From Rhizosphaericola sp047606825 (lineage in GTDB: Bacteria; Bacteroidota; Bacteroidia; Chitinophagales; Chitinophagaceae), in the NCBI GenBank assembly GCA_047606825.1, contig JASGDY010000087.1, positions 6,362-70,361 on the forward strand: DNA of 64,000 nt, written 5' to 3'. The notes beneath the pieces were generated by a model. The model did not search any database. It saw nothing but the letters and a program-made list of their open reading frames with translations, and was not told the DNA's origin. Shown here in pieces: positions 8,900 to 17,852 of this stretch (positions within the stretch are counted from its first letter, which is position 1; the number at the start of each line of letters is the position of its first letter). Made by a program: the position numbers and the translations under genes.

Positions 8900-9097
8900 T
8901 TATGCACATCTTCTTTTGGATATAGGGAGTTGTGCACATTGCTGTCGGTCGAGATTTCCTCTTTTCTTTTACAATGATACATATAAATGATTGATTACCA
9001 GTTTTTTATGTAAAAAATGGTGACTTTTTCCACCTTCCGGGCGATTGTATCACTTTTAAGAAAATTTATCTTTTCGGGGCATGGTTTTTTATCCACA
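8900..9097. promoter_or_regulatory. Cluster of DnaA-box-like 9-mers upstream of the nrd genes
   Basis: TTATGCACA at 8900-8908 and TTATCCACA at 9089-9097 fit the DnaA consensus TTATNCACA exactly. TTGTGCACA at 8930-8938 differs at one position and starts exactly 30 bp after the first. The surrounding 486-bp spacer (8730-9215) is AT-rich and has no gene. DnaA control of ribonucleotide reductase is known for Escherichia coli nrdAB. The same boxes could also belong to a replication origin, but no dnaA or other origin-linked gene is close. Confidence 0.4.
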
Positions 9098-9215
9098 TAA
9101 GGGGATAAGTGAGGGGCTGTAAATTTGAGGATATCCTGCAACTTTGTAGGAGCAGGACGGTGTCCTCCTTCCGTCAAGTGTTATTTTTTACAAACCTTAT
9201 TTACAATAAGTTACT

Positions 9216-9458
9216 ATGAAAAGATTTATCAAATTTGAAAAGCAGGACTGCGCGCCCTGCAATATGGTTTCCGACTATCTGGACAGAAAGGGTGTCCGCT
9301 ACGAAAAAATCAATGCGTTTGACCAGCCGGAAGTAGCCGCAAAGTTCCGTGTGCGTTCCTTGCCCACCGTTATCGTACTGGATCAGGAAGAAGAGGTAGG
9401 CCGTGTTATTGGCTTCAAACCGGAAGAACTGAACAAATGGACGGCGGAAGCAGTTTAA
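9216..9458 (+). CDS. Small thioredoxin/NrdH-like redox protein
   Basis: An 80-residue single thioredoxin-fold domain with the redox motif CAPC at residues 12-15 and the cis-proline segment SLPTVIVL. Downstream of it, 121 nt away and in the same direction, is the class Ib-type ribonucleotide reductase large subunit. In nrdHIEF operons the small redoxin NrdH reduces that enzyme, and this gene occupies the same place. I infer it is the electron donor of NrdE. True NrdH proteins usually carry CVQC or CMQC, so the assignment rests on position and size. Confidence 0.85.
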   Translation: MKRFIKFEKQDCAPCNMVSDYLDRKGVRYEKINAFDQPEVAAKFRVRSLPTVIVLDQEEEVGRVIGFKPEELNKWTAEAV

Positions 9459-9462
9459 CATT

Positions 9463-9559
9463 TTAGTGAATGGAGAATAGTTAATAATGGAGCGGGGACG
9501 ATTGTGCAGTACGATCGCATAGTGGCCACTATTTACTTTCACTTTTCACTGTTCACTAA
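9463..9559. repeat. AT-rich foldback spacer repeat
   Basis: The spacer between the redoxin and nrdE starts with ttagtgaatggagaatag and ends with sequence whose complement is ttagtgaacagtgaaaagtg, so it folds back on itself. It is built of short GTGAA/GTTAA-like units. It has no coding role and separates two genes that are otherwise expected to be co-transcribed. Confidence 0.55.
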
Positions 9560-9579
9560 TTTAAATATACAACACACCC

Positions 9580-11682
9580 ATGAAGAATGTAGTAATCGAA
9601 AAGAAATGGATCCTGCTCAACAATGAGATCATGGTTAAGGATAACGATGAGTACCGTTTGGAAAAAGACAAAGAAGCGGTAAGGTCTTATTTTTTGGACT
9701 ATGTCAACAAGAACACGGTGTTTTTCTACACCCTGAAAGAAAAAATCAACTATTTGATTGACAATGAATACTATATTGATTTTTACCAATGGTACACGTT
9801 TGGGGAGATGCAGGAAGTCTATGACCTGATATATAGCTATAAGTTCCGTTTTCCTTCCTTCATGAGTGCATTCAAGTTTTTCCAGAGCTACGCGCTGCGG
9901 GACGATTCCGGGGAGAAATTCCTGGAAAGATATGAGGATCGTGTGGCGGCCATCGCGCTGTTCCTGGCAAGGGACGATAAATCCAAGGCGAAAGAATTTG
10001 CCCGTTTGTTGATCAGTCAGGAATACCAACCGGCTACACCTACGTTCCTCAATGCCGGCAAGAAACGATCGGGCGAGCTTGTCTCCTGTTTTTTGGACGA
10101 GGTAGGCGATAACCTCAATGGTATCGGCTATGCCATCGACTCGGCGATGAAACTGTCGTCTATCGGCGGCGGCGTTTCGTTCAATATGTCCAAAGTGCGT
10201 GGCCGCGGCGAAGCAATCAAGGGTGTGGATGGACTGGCCAGCGGCGTGCTGCCCGTGATGAAAATCATGGAAGACACGTTCTCCTACGCCAACCAGCTTG
10301 GCCAAAGACCAGGTGCAGGTGCTACCTATCTCAATATTTTCCATAGTGATATCGAGGAGTTTCTGGATTGTAAAAAAATCAACGTGGACGAAAAGGTACG
10401 CATCAAGTCCTTGTCCATCGGTGTCATCGTCCCCGACAAGTTCATGGAGCTCGCTGCCAACGACGAGCCTTGCTATATTTTTTATCCGCATACCGTTTTC
10501 CGTGAATACGGCAAATACTTGGACGAGATGGACATGGATATCATGTACGAAGAACTACTGTCTAACCCCAACGTCCGCAAAAAGAAATTGAATGCCCGCG
10601 TATTGCTGGTCAAGCTGGCTCAGACGCAGAAAGAGAGCGGTTATCCTTATATCTTCTACAAGGACAACGCCAACAGGCAGCATGCGCTCAACCAGGTGGG
10701 ACACATCAAGTTTTCCAACCTGTGCACCGAGATTATGCAGATGTCCGAGGTTTCCGATATCGGGGGTTACGGCGAGGCAGACAAAATCAACTACGGTATA
10801 TCATGTAACCTCGGGTCGCTCAACATCGCGACCGTCATGGACCACAAAAACATCAAGGACGCCGTAAAATCGGCGATGACGGCGTTGACAATCGTTTCGG
10901 ACATCACCGACATCAAAATGGTGCCTTCCATCAAAAAAGCCAACGAGGAACTGCACAGCGTCGGTCTGGGCGCGATGAACCTGCACGGCTACCTTGCCAA
11001 GAACTTCATCATGTACGAGAGTACCGAGGCGATGGATTTCTGCAACGTGTTTTTCATGACCGTCAACTTCTATTCCATCGAGCGTTCTATGGAAATCGCG
11101 CGCGAAAAAGGAGAAACTTTCAAAGGGTTTAAAAAGACGGACTATGCCAGCGGCAAATATTTTGACAAATACGTCCAGGAAGAATACCTACCCAAAACAA
11201 ACAAAGTGGCGGCTCTATTTGAAGGTATTGAAGTCCCGACAAAGGAAGACTGGGCTAGGCTGAAAGAACAGGTAATGGAACACGGTATGTACAATGCTTA
11301 TCGCCTGGCAATCGCACCCAACCAGTCCACAGGTTACATCATGAACGCAACGCCGTCCGTGATGCCTATCGTGGACATTATCGAGGTACGCGAATACGGC
11401 GACAGCACCACCTACTATCCGATGCCCTACCTCAACAACGACAATTATTTCTTCTACAAGTCGGCATACGAAATGGATCAGACCAAGGTATTGCGTCTGG
11501 TTTCCGTCATCCAGCGGCATATCGACCAGGGCATTAGCTGCATCCTGCACACCAACAGTACCAACAGTACGCGCGACTTGGCAAAATATTATATCTACGC
11601 CCACAAGATGGGACTCAAATCCCTGTACTATACGCGTACCCGCAAATCCTCTATTGACGAGTGCGTTTCCTGTGCGGTATAG
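9580..11682 (+). CDS. nrdE: Ribonucleoside-diphosphate reductase large subunit, class Ib type
   Basis: The catalytic subunit that reduces ribonucleoside diphosphates to deoxyribonucleotides. The 700-residue protein lacks an N-terminal ATP-cone, as expected for NrdE rather than NrdA. The redox cysteines are seen in RSGELVSCFL and ISCNLGSLN, the thiyl-radical site in FSNLCTEIM, the radical-transfer tyrosines in KSLYYTRTR, and the C-terminal shuttle pair in DECVSCAV. It follows a small redoxin gene and is closed by a strong terminator. No nrdF (radical subunit) or nrdI lies in the window, so the partner must be encoded elsewhere. Confidence 0.95.
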   Translation: MKNVVIEKKWILLNNEIMVKDNDEYRLEKDKEAVRSYFLDYVNKNTVFFYTLKEKINYLIDNEYYIDFYQWYTFGEMQEVYDLIYSYKFRFPSFMSAFKFFQSYALRDDSGEKFLERYEDRVAAIALFLARDDKSKAKEFARLLISQEYQPATPTFLNAGKKRSGELVSCFLDEVGDNLNGIGYAIDSAMKLSSIGGGVSFNMSKVRGRGEAIKGVDGLASGVLPVMKIMEDTFSYANQLGQRPGAGATYLNIFHSDIEEFLDCKKINVDEKVRIKSLSIGVIVPDKFMELAANDEPCYIFYPHTVFREYGKYLDEMDMDIMYEELLSNPNVRKKKLNARVLLVKLAQTQKESGYPYIFYKDNANRQHALNQVGHIKFSNLCTEIMQMSEVSDIGGYGEADKINYGISCNLGSLNIATVMDHKNIKDAVKSAMTALTIVSDITDIKMVPSIKKANEELHSVGLGAMNLHGYLAKNFIMYESTEAMDFCNVFFMTVNFYSIERSMEIAREKGETFKGFKKTDYASGKYFDKYVQEEYLPKTNKVAALFEGIEVPTKEDWARLKEQVMEHGMYNAYRLAIAPNQSTGYIMNATPSVMPIVDIIEVREYGDSTTYYPMPYLNNDNYFFYKSAYEMDQTKVLRLVSVIQRHIDQGISCILHTNSTNSTRDLAKYYIYAHKMGLKSLYYTRTRKSSIDECVSCAV

Positions 11683-11721
11683 AGCCATAAGGCCAAAGCG
11701 GAACATTTTAGACTTAAAGAC

Positions 11722-11766
11722 AACAACCGAGGCTATCCAAAAAATTGGATAGCCTCGGTTGTTTTA
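11722..11766 (+). terminator. Strong terminator after nrdE
   Basis: A perfect 19-bp stem (aacaaccgaggctatccaa and complement) with a 4-nt AAAA loop, followed by a short T run. It closes the redoxin-nrdE unit 40 nt after the stop. Confidence 0.9.
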
Positions 11767-11892
11767 GAATGGTTATTTATTGCCAAGGTTCGGCTAAACA
11801 ACAGCCATGGGACTTGAATCTATGTCCTAATTTCGCGTATTGTAAAAATCCATATATTTTCCTCTGTATAGGAGGCTTAAAAATACATTCTA

Positions 11893-13386
11893 ATGAAAAA
11901 TTTAGTTTTGGTCGTCGGCTATTTACTGTGTAGTCTGCTTGTCAAAGGACAGCGCAATGAGGCCAATTATAGCCTGTCCATAAAAAGTGCCGACGCGCAT
12001 GTGTTTGGGATAGCAATGGACTATGTGAATATTGCCAATACCGATACGGTGGACTTTTATCTACCCCGGTGGACACCAGGTTATTACCAGATAATGGATT
12101 TTGGACAGAGGCTGCGGAATTTCAAAGTGACAGATAGGGATGGGACGGCTGTGCCATTCCGGGAAGTCGGAGATTCCCATTGGAAGGTGTATGCCCCCAA
12201 TGGTACTGCCGTCCACGTCCAATACGACATGCAGGAAGACAAGAATTTTGTGGCGGAGAGCTATGTGAACGCTGGTCGAGCCTATATCCTGCCGACCAAT
12301 TTGTTTGTGTATAGCAAAGACATCCAGTATGGGAAAACAATCAATGTACACATATCGAAGTACAGCCAATGGCCGGATGTATATGGGGCTGGGCTGGCAC
12401 TGCTGCGCAACGATCCCGACAGTTGGACGTTCCATGCCCAAACGCTCGATGATTTCTATGACAGCCCCATTCTAATCGGCAAGCTGGATACGCTGCCTAC
12501 ATTTTACATCAAGGATGTCCCACATCAGTTTGTAGGTTATGCAGTCGGGCATGGAGACTATACGGAAAGGCTGATGGGCGACATGCAAAAAATTATATCT
12601 CGGGCCATCGACATTTTTGGGGATATTCCCTACAGCAGATATGTTTTCCTTGGCATTGGCCCGGGAAGGGGAGGGATTGAACACCTCAATTCCGCTTCTG
12701 TTTCGTTTGATGGTGATGGCATCAAAAACCAGCAGGACTATCTGCGGACATTGAGTTTCTTGGCGCATGAATATTTCCACAATTTTAATGTTAAAAGAAT
12801 CCGTCCGGTAGAGCTTGGACCTTTCGATTACCAGAATCCCAACCGCACACGTCAGCTATGGATTTCAGAAGGGTTGTCCGTCTATTATGAGCATTGGTTG
12901 CTATGGAAGACGGGGCTTTTTACCTATGATCAGTACCTACAGACCTTTGCCGATGCGATGGACATTTATGAAAACAAGCCCGGGCATCTGATACAGTCGT
13001 TGGCATCCTCCAGTTGGAATACGTGGAGCGACGGTCCGTTTGGCAATCTAAGTGATACGGCCATTTCCTATTATGACAAAGGGCCTGTCGTAGGGCTGTT
13101 GTTTGACTGTGCCATCAAGCATTGTTCCAAAGGTCGATACAGCCTGGAGTCCGTCATGCGCTACTTGTATGACAATTATTACAAAAAGCTTGGGAGAGGT
13201 TTCACGGAAGCCGAATTTAGGGAAGTGGCCATTCGGTTTGGGACAAAGGAAATCCTCCCTCTTTTTGACTATATCTATACGGCAAAACCTGTGGATTACA
13301 ATCGATACCTCCACTGGGAAGGGCTGAAAGTCGTCAAAACGAAGCATGGGGGAAAATGGGAATTTAAAATCCTCCAAGAGTCTTGA
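11893..13386 (+). CDS. Secreted M61-family metallopeptidase (glycyl aminopeptidase-like)
   Basis: A 497-residue zinc peptidase. A signal peptide (KNLVLVVGYLLCSLLVKGQ) points to export. An N-terminal beta-sandwich covers about 20-190. The catalytic domain has the HExxH zinc motif in LAHEYFHNFNVKRIRP (about residue 294), the downstream zinc ligand in WISEGLSVYYE, and the family's GGIEHLNS block just before. The C-terminal PDZ domain found in many M61 proteins is missing: the protein ends soon after the helical domain. It probably trims peptides in the periplasm. A long inverted repeat follows the gene. Confidence 0.9.
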   Translation: MKNLVLVVGYLLCSLLVKGQRNEANYSLSIKSADAHVFGIAMDYVNIANTDTVDFYLPRWTPGYYQIMDFGQRLRNFKVTDRDGTAVPFREVGDSHWKVYAPNGTAVHVQYDMQEDKNFVAESYVNAGRAYILPTNLFVYSKDIQYGKTINVHISKYSQWPDVYGAGLALLRNDPDSWTFHAQTLDDFYDSPILIGKLDTLPTFYIKDVPHQFVGYAVGHGDYTERLMGDMQKIISRAIDIFGDIPYSRYVFLGIGPGRGGIEHLNSASVSFDGDGIKNQQDYLRTLSFLAHEYFHNFNVKRIRPVELGPFDYQNPNRTRQLWISEGLSVYYEHWLLWKTGLFTYDQYLQTFADAMDIYENKPGHLIQSLASSSWNTWSDGPFGNLSDTAISYYDKGPVVGLLFDCAIKHCSKGRYSLESVMRYLYDNYYKKLGRGFTEAEFREVAIRFGTKEILPLFDYIYTAKPVDYNRYLHWEGLKVVKTKHGGKWEFKILQES

Positions 13387-13453
13387 GACCGATGAGGATG
13401 CAAGCACTATTCTCTATGTATTCATCAAGGACGCGTATCAAGGGCCGGTTGAC

Positions 13454-13515
13454 GATTTGCCCCTTGCTGAAACCCGGAACCATTTGTGTTCCAGCCTTTC
13501 AGCAAGGGGCAAATC
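13454..13515. repeat. Perfect 19-bp inverted repeat with a nested hairpin
   Basis: gatttgccccttgctgaaa at 13454-13472 is exactly complemented at 13497-13515. The 24-nt loop holds a second small stem, ggaac/gttcc. There is no T run after it. It lies 67 nt past the M61 gene and may act as a weak terminator or as a mobile-element trace. Confidence 0.7.
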
Positions 13516-13728
13516 CATCTCTTGATTAGCATTGTCGCCAATTATTCCATTGATGCTAGTTCGATTACTGATTTGTCCAGCCTTCATTTTACTACCAAGA
13601 TTCCAACAGATATAGCGAATGCCAATGTTGGCGTTCCTGGACAGCGTTATTTCTATGCGCGTATCGGCTTAAAGATTTCGGGTATTGACGATATGTTGTT
13701 CTCGGACATTGAAAACATTTCGTTTTGA
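13516..13728 (+). pseudogene. Orphan C-terminal protein fragment
   Basis: The open frame after the inverted repeat encodes about 70 residues: ISIVANYSIDASSITDLSS, then VPGQRYFYARIGLKISG and DDMLFSDIENISF before the stop. The RYFYARIGLKI strand looks like the last beta-strands of a secreted or barrel protein. There is no plausible start codon or signal sequence after the repeat. I think it is the tail of a gene whose body was lost when the repeat arrived. The family is not recognised. The following 380 bp up to 14109 carry no gene. Confidence 0.4.
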
Positions 13729-13788
13729 CACGTCTGAGTCAAAAATGTTGTTTTTTATTTTGTTGAATAGAATCGACAAAATAGTTAT

Positions 13789-13816
13789 AAAAGTATCGAA
13801 TGGGTTCGACACTTTT
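13789..13816. terminator. Small hairpin, possible terminator
   Basis: aaaagtatcgaa, loop tggg, ttcgacactttt: 11 of 12 pairs match, with A and T runs at the outer ends. It lies 60 nt after the orphan fragment. Confidence 0.45.
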
Positions 13817-14109
13817 ATATGTGTCCAAATGTTGCAGTTTCGTTGTGTATCGTAGCATGAGTTATTTTATAATGAATATAGTGGAGAATTATATGTATTG
13901 GGTTTCTGCAAATAGATAATGTATTTCTTGGGATGATAATCTGCGTATAGCTTTTATATAATGAACAATTCGTTGGAAGGTAAGGCTTGAATTGATATCT
14001 AAATGACAGGAAATAGAAATTAAACCCTTTGTTAACGTGTTTTAAAGTTGTCGGGTTGTTCATTTTTTGCATTATCTTGGTTCGATTACCGTGGTTCAAT
14101 TGAAGATTA

Positions 14110-14541
14110 ATGATTATAAGGAATAGAATGTTTAGAAATATTGTAATGTTGATTTTGTTTTGTATCGGTTTTGACTTTTCTGCGTTTCCGCAGAAAAACG
14201 AAACTGCAAAAATCGACAACGTCAAGCAGATAGATGTTGCCGACATCAATAGTTTCTATATAGGAAACAAAATGCCGCTGCAACCAATGCATTTTATTAA
14301 ACTTCCGATTGGTTCCATACAGCCCAAAGGTTGGCTAGCAAGGTATCTTCAATTACAGCGGGACGGAATCACTGGTCACCTCGGCGAGATCAGTGCTTGG
14401 CTCAGCAAAAAAGACAATGCATGGTTGAACCCAGATGGAAAAGGTAAATGGGGCTGGGAAGAAGTTCCCTATTGGCTCAAAGGTTATGGCAATCTTGGCT
14501 ATATATTAAAAGACCAAAAGATTATTTCCGAAACCAATTAA
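14110..14541 (+). pseudogene. Truncated GH127-like (DUF1680, beta-L-arabinofuranosidase family) gene
   Basis: The 143-residue product begins with a signal peptide (MFRNIVMLILFCIGFDFSAF) and continues with the N-terminal signature of the DUF1680/GH127 family: PIGSIQPKGWLARYLQLQRDG, split into IQPKGWL and QLQRDGITGHL, then EISAWLSKKDNAWLNP and WEEVPYWLKGYGNLGYIL. Full-length members are 600-800 residues; this one stops at ISETN, right where the catalytic barrel should start. The stop is 14 nt before the next gene. The remaining barrel is absent from the window, so I infer a deletion that brought the next gene close. Confidence 0.75.
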
Positions 14542-14555
14542 TCAAATAGTAAATT

Positions 14556-17042
14556 ATGTATCGTCGTAGCAAGTTACTTGTTTTCATAGTATGTAGTTAT
14601 GTATATGCCACGTCAGGTCTTTTCGCGCAGACGCGGAAAGCGCCATCGTATCCACTGATTACGCATTCGCCTTATTTTAGTATTTGGTCGGCTACGGATG
14701 CATTGAATGCCTCCACGACCCAACACTGGACAGGGACGGAACAATCGCTGATAGGAATTGTACAGGTCGATAATAATTTTTATCGTTTTCTCGGTGCGCC
14801 TCAGGTAAAGTTTAAAAGTATTGTATTTGCTGAATCAGGTAGCAATGAAGTGAAATACATAACCGAAGAGCCAGCTAATGACTGGAATAGTTTGGGTTTC
14901 AACGATTATAACTGGCAAGCAGGAAGTGAACCCTTCAGTGACAATATATCTATCGGTAAGACTTCATGGACAACAAAAGAAATATGGACGCGCAAGCTTT
15001 TTGACTACAACGGAGACGACCTGTCCGACTTGTCGCTCGCATTGCAGCACGACGACGACGCGGAAGTTTTCGTAAATGGTACAAGCGTATTAAATATTAG
15101 CGGTTCCAACAACAGAATAGAATATTTTGATTTAAAAAGCAAAATACTTCCGCTGCTCAAAAAAGGCAAAAACATATTGGCGGCGCATTGTGTCAATACG
15201 GGCGGTCTGTCCTATCTTAGAACCGATATCGTTACAAAAGAAAAGACACTTGTTGACAATACCATACAGTTGGCCACCCAAAATGACGTAAAAATAAAGG
15301 CAACACAGACAATTTATAGTTTTACGTGCGGGGCTGTCAATTTGGACGTAAAATTTATTTCTCCTTTGTTGGTGCAGGATTTGGATATTATGTCGCGTCC
15401 TATTTCCTATATTGCTTATAGTGTCAAAGCCAATGATGGCAAGGCGCATAAGGTGCGTGTTTATTTCGGCGCATCTTCTGATATTGCTGTCAACCAAGAC
15501 TGGCAGAAAGTCAATGCCATTACCGTTGACAATCCATCCATGAAGATATTAAAAGTAGGCACCGTTGACCAACCCGTTTTGCAAAAGAAAGGTGACGATG
15601 TGCGTATTGACTGGGGGTATTTTTACGTGGGTGTCAATAAAGGAAGCGGCGCACAGCAGTATTTAACTCAATCGGATATGGAGGGTATCCAATCATTCAT
15701 AGTTGGTCAATACACTTCAACGGAAAAATCTTTGCAGGGAACAAAGCTGATGCTCAATACGGTTTTGGATTTTAATAAAGTTGCTGCCAACCCGTCCGAA
15801 AGGTTTATTGAATTAGGGTATGACGAAGATTATTCTGTCCAATATTTCCGGCAAAACCTACGGCCTTATTGGAACAAAGACGGAAACCATAACTTGGCAG
15901 AGCTGCTTGCTACTGCAAGCAAAGATTACCGTTCGGTCGTTGCGCAATGCAATGCTTTCGACGCATCGTTGTACAAAACCTGCTTAAGTTCTGGTGGCGA
16001 GCATTACGCCAAACTATGCGAATTGGCTTATCGCCAAAGCGTTTCCGCACACGCGTTATTACAAAGTCCGCAGGGACAACTTTTGTTTCTTTCAAAGGAA
16101 AATTTCAGTAACGGCTCTATCAATACCGTAGATATCACCTATCCTTCCGCGCCGTTATATCTGGTATATAATCCTGAATTGTTAAAAGGAATGATGAACG
16201 GTATTTTTTATTATAGTGAGAGCGGTAAGTGGACCAAACCTTTTCCATCACATGATTTGGGAACTTATCCATTGGCCAATGGACAGACTTATGGAGAAGA
16301 CATGCCAGTCGAGGAATCCGGAAACATGATGATATTGGCGGCAGCGATATCAAAGGCCGAGGGCAATGCCAACTATATCAAAAACCATTGGACAACATTG
16401 TCCACCTGGGTTGATTTTCTGGTAAAAGAGGGCTTTGACCCGACCAACCAATTGTGTACGGATGACTTTGCCGGTCACCTTGCGCGTAATGCCAATCTCT
16501 CTTTAAAGGCGATTGTCGGTATCGATGGATACGCAGTGATGGCCGACCTCTTGGGCGAAAAGGCAACTGCCGATAAATACCATGACATTGCGAAAAACAT
16601 GGCCAGCAAATGGCAGACAATGGCGGACGAAGGCGACCATTTCGCTTTGACGTTCGATAAAGGCAATACGTGGAGCCAGAAGTACAATATGGTCTGGGAC
16701 AAAGTATTGGGACTGCATTTATTTCCACAGGCAGTTTATGATAAGGAAATACATTATTATCTTACTAAACAAAACGAATATGGCCTACCATTGGACAGCC
16801 GAAAATCTTATACCAAAAGCGACTGGATTATGTGGACTGCCGTATTTTCTAGCAATAGCAAAGACTTCAGCGCATTCATAGACCCAATCTATCGGTACGC
16901 TACAGAAACGCCGACGCGCGTTCCTTTGAGTGACTGGCATGAAACAACGGACGCAAGACAGGTCGGTTTTCAGGCACGGAGCGTCGTTGGTGGATATTTT
17001 ATGAAAGTACTGGCGGACAAGCTCGCATCGAAGCAAAAGTAA
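14556..17042 (+). CDS. Large secreted GtaA-like protein (DUF4964/DUF5127/DUF4965/DUF1793)
   Basis: An 828-residue exported protein (signal peptide in the first 25 residues, ending SGLFAQ). The order of regions fits the family annotated as glutaminase A-like: a short N-terminal domain (APSYPLITHSPYFSIW), a beta-sandwich region (about 100-350, DUF5127), a middle domain (DUF4965), and a C-terminal alpha/alpha barrel (about 540-815) with the conserved MPVEESGNMMILAAA and WIMWTAVFS blocks. The name comes from fungal GtaA; in Bacteroidota these proteins sit in polysaccharide-utilisation regions and the substrate is not established. Here it directly follows a broken GH127-like gene, which supports a carbohydrate link. 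Confidence 0.85.
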   Translation: MYRRSKLLVFIVCSYVYATSGLFAQTRKAPSYPLITHSPYFSIWSATDALNASTTQHWTGTEQSLIGIVQVDNNFYRFLGAPQVKFKSIVFAESGSNEVKYITEEPANDWNSLGFNDYNWQAGSEPFSDNISIGKTSWTTKEIWTRKLFDYNGDDLSDLSLALQHDDDAEVFVNGTSVLNISGSNNRIEYFDLKSKILPLLKKGKNILAAHCVNTGGLSYLRTDIVTKEKTLVDNTIQLATQNDVKIKATQTIYSFTCGAVNLDVKFISPLLVQDLDIMSRPISYIAYSVKANDGKAHKVRVYFGASSDIAVNQDWQKVNAITVDNPSMKILKVGTVDQPVLQKKGDDVRIDWGYFYVGVNKGSGAQQYLTQSDMEGIQSFIVGQYTSTEKSLQGTKLMLNTVLDFNKVAANPSERFIELGYDEDYSVQYFRQNLRPYWNKDGNHNLAELLATASKDYRSVVAQCNAFDASLYKTCLSSGGEHYAKLCELAYRQSVSAHALLQSPQGQLLFLSKENFSNGSINTVDITYPSAPLYLVYNPELLKGMMNGIFYYSESGKWTKPFPSHDLGTYPLANGQTYGEDMPVEESGNMMILAAAISKAEGNANYIKNHWTTLSTWVDFLVKEGFDPTNQLCTDDFAGHLARNANLSLKAIVGIDGYAVMADLLGEKATADKYHDIAKNMASKWQTMADEGDHFALTFDKGNTWSQKYNMVWDKVLGLHLFPQAVYDKEIHYYLTKQNEYGLPLDSRKSYTKSDWIMWTAVFSSNSKDFSAFIDPIYRYATETPTRVPLSDWHETTDARQVGFQARSVVGGYFMKVLADKLASKQK

Positions 17043-17282
17043 AAAGGCAAGCGCAAAAAAGCGACCGATGTTGACATTACAGCGAAGTCTAGGCGGTAAA
17101 TTGTATCAATTATTCCTCAATATTTATCATTTTACGATGACAGAAGTATAAAAAAACATGTTTCAATGGACTAAATTTCTGAGGATTTCAAGTATTTTCA
17201 CCCAAGTAAAATATTTTTCTTTCAAAATTTTCATTGTTTATCAATTACTTATGAAAGTATGATAAAAAATTCTTCCCATAAA

Positions 17283-17314
17283 TTTGTCCCATCCAAACTA
17301 TTATCTGACCTTTG
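17283..17314 (+). promoter_or_regulatory. Promoter of the rplM-rpsI operon
   Basis: TTTG at 17283-17286, 20 nt, then GACCTTTG at 17307-17314, one mismatch from TAnnTTTG. It gives a leader of about 45 nt before the rplM ATG. The leader holds a short CCGG..CCGG repeat around 17332-17350. The rest of the 325-nt spacer after the GtaA-like gene is AT-rich and empty. Confidence 0.55.
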
Positions 17315-17367
17315 CGCTTCAAAATTAAAAAACCGGCGGGATAGCACCGGACTAAAATTTATTTAAA

Positions 17368-17811
17368 ATGGCAAATTTACATTTCACGACCAAGCATGCA
17401 AATGCGGCTACCGTACAGCGTAACTGGTACGTTGTCGACGGTACTAATCAAACCGTAGGTCGTATTGCTGCGCGCATCGCAGCCATCCTCAGAGGGAAAA
17501 ATAAACCTTACTACACGCCCCACGTGGACTGTGGTGACTACGTCATCATCGTCAACGCTGAAAAGGTGGTATTGACAGGTAAGAAGATGGATCAGAAAAT
17601 CTACGACCACTTCACTGGCTACCCCGGCGGTCTGAAAGAGGAAAAGGCAAAGGACCTCATCAAACGTCGCCCTGAAGTAGTGATGGAAAGAGCGATCAAA
17701 GGTATGCTCCCCAAAAACAAGCTGGGACGTAAACTGTACGGCAAACTTTTCGTCTATGTCGGAGAAAACCATCCACACGCAGCGCAGAAACCGCAAGAAA
17801 TCAAATTTTAA
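17368..17811 (+). CDS. rplM: 50S ribosomal protein L13
   Basis: A 147-residue early-assembly protein of the large subunit. The family blocks are complete: NWYVVDGTNQTVGRIA, ILRGKNKPYYTPHVDCGDYV, VLTGKKMDQKIYDHFTGYPG, and VMERAIKGMLPKNKLGRK. It is the first gene of the conserved rplM-rpsI pair, with 41 nt to rpsI, and is probably under the promoter at 17283. Length and start are standard. Confidence 0.98.
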   Translation: MANLHFTTKHANAATVQRNWYVVDGTNQTVGRIAARIAAILRGKNKPYYTPHVDCGDYVIIVNAEKVVLTGKKMDQKIYDHFTGYPGGLKEEKAKDLIKRRPEVVMERAIKGMLPKNKLGRKLYGKLFVYVGENHPHAAQKPQEIKF

Positions 17812-17852
17812 TTCATTCATTTCCTGACACGCTCAGGCGAAAACAATAATAA

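Noticed and set aside
8900..9097. Chromosomal replication origin
   Set aside because: Only three DnaA-like boxes, no tandem array, no origin-linked gene nearby; regulation of nrd genes is the simpler reading.
9556..10491. 311-codon open frame opposite nrdE
   Set aside because: It is the complement of conserved NrdE codons; no start context or domain supports it.
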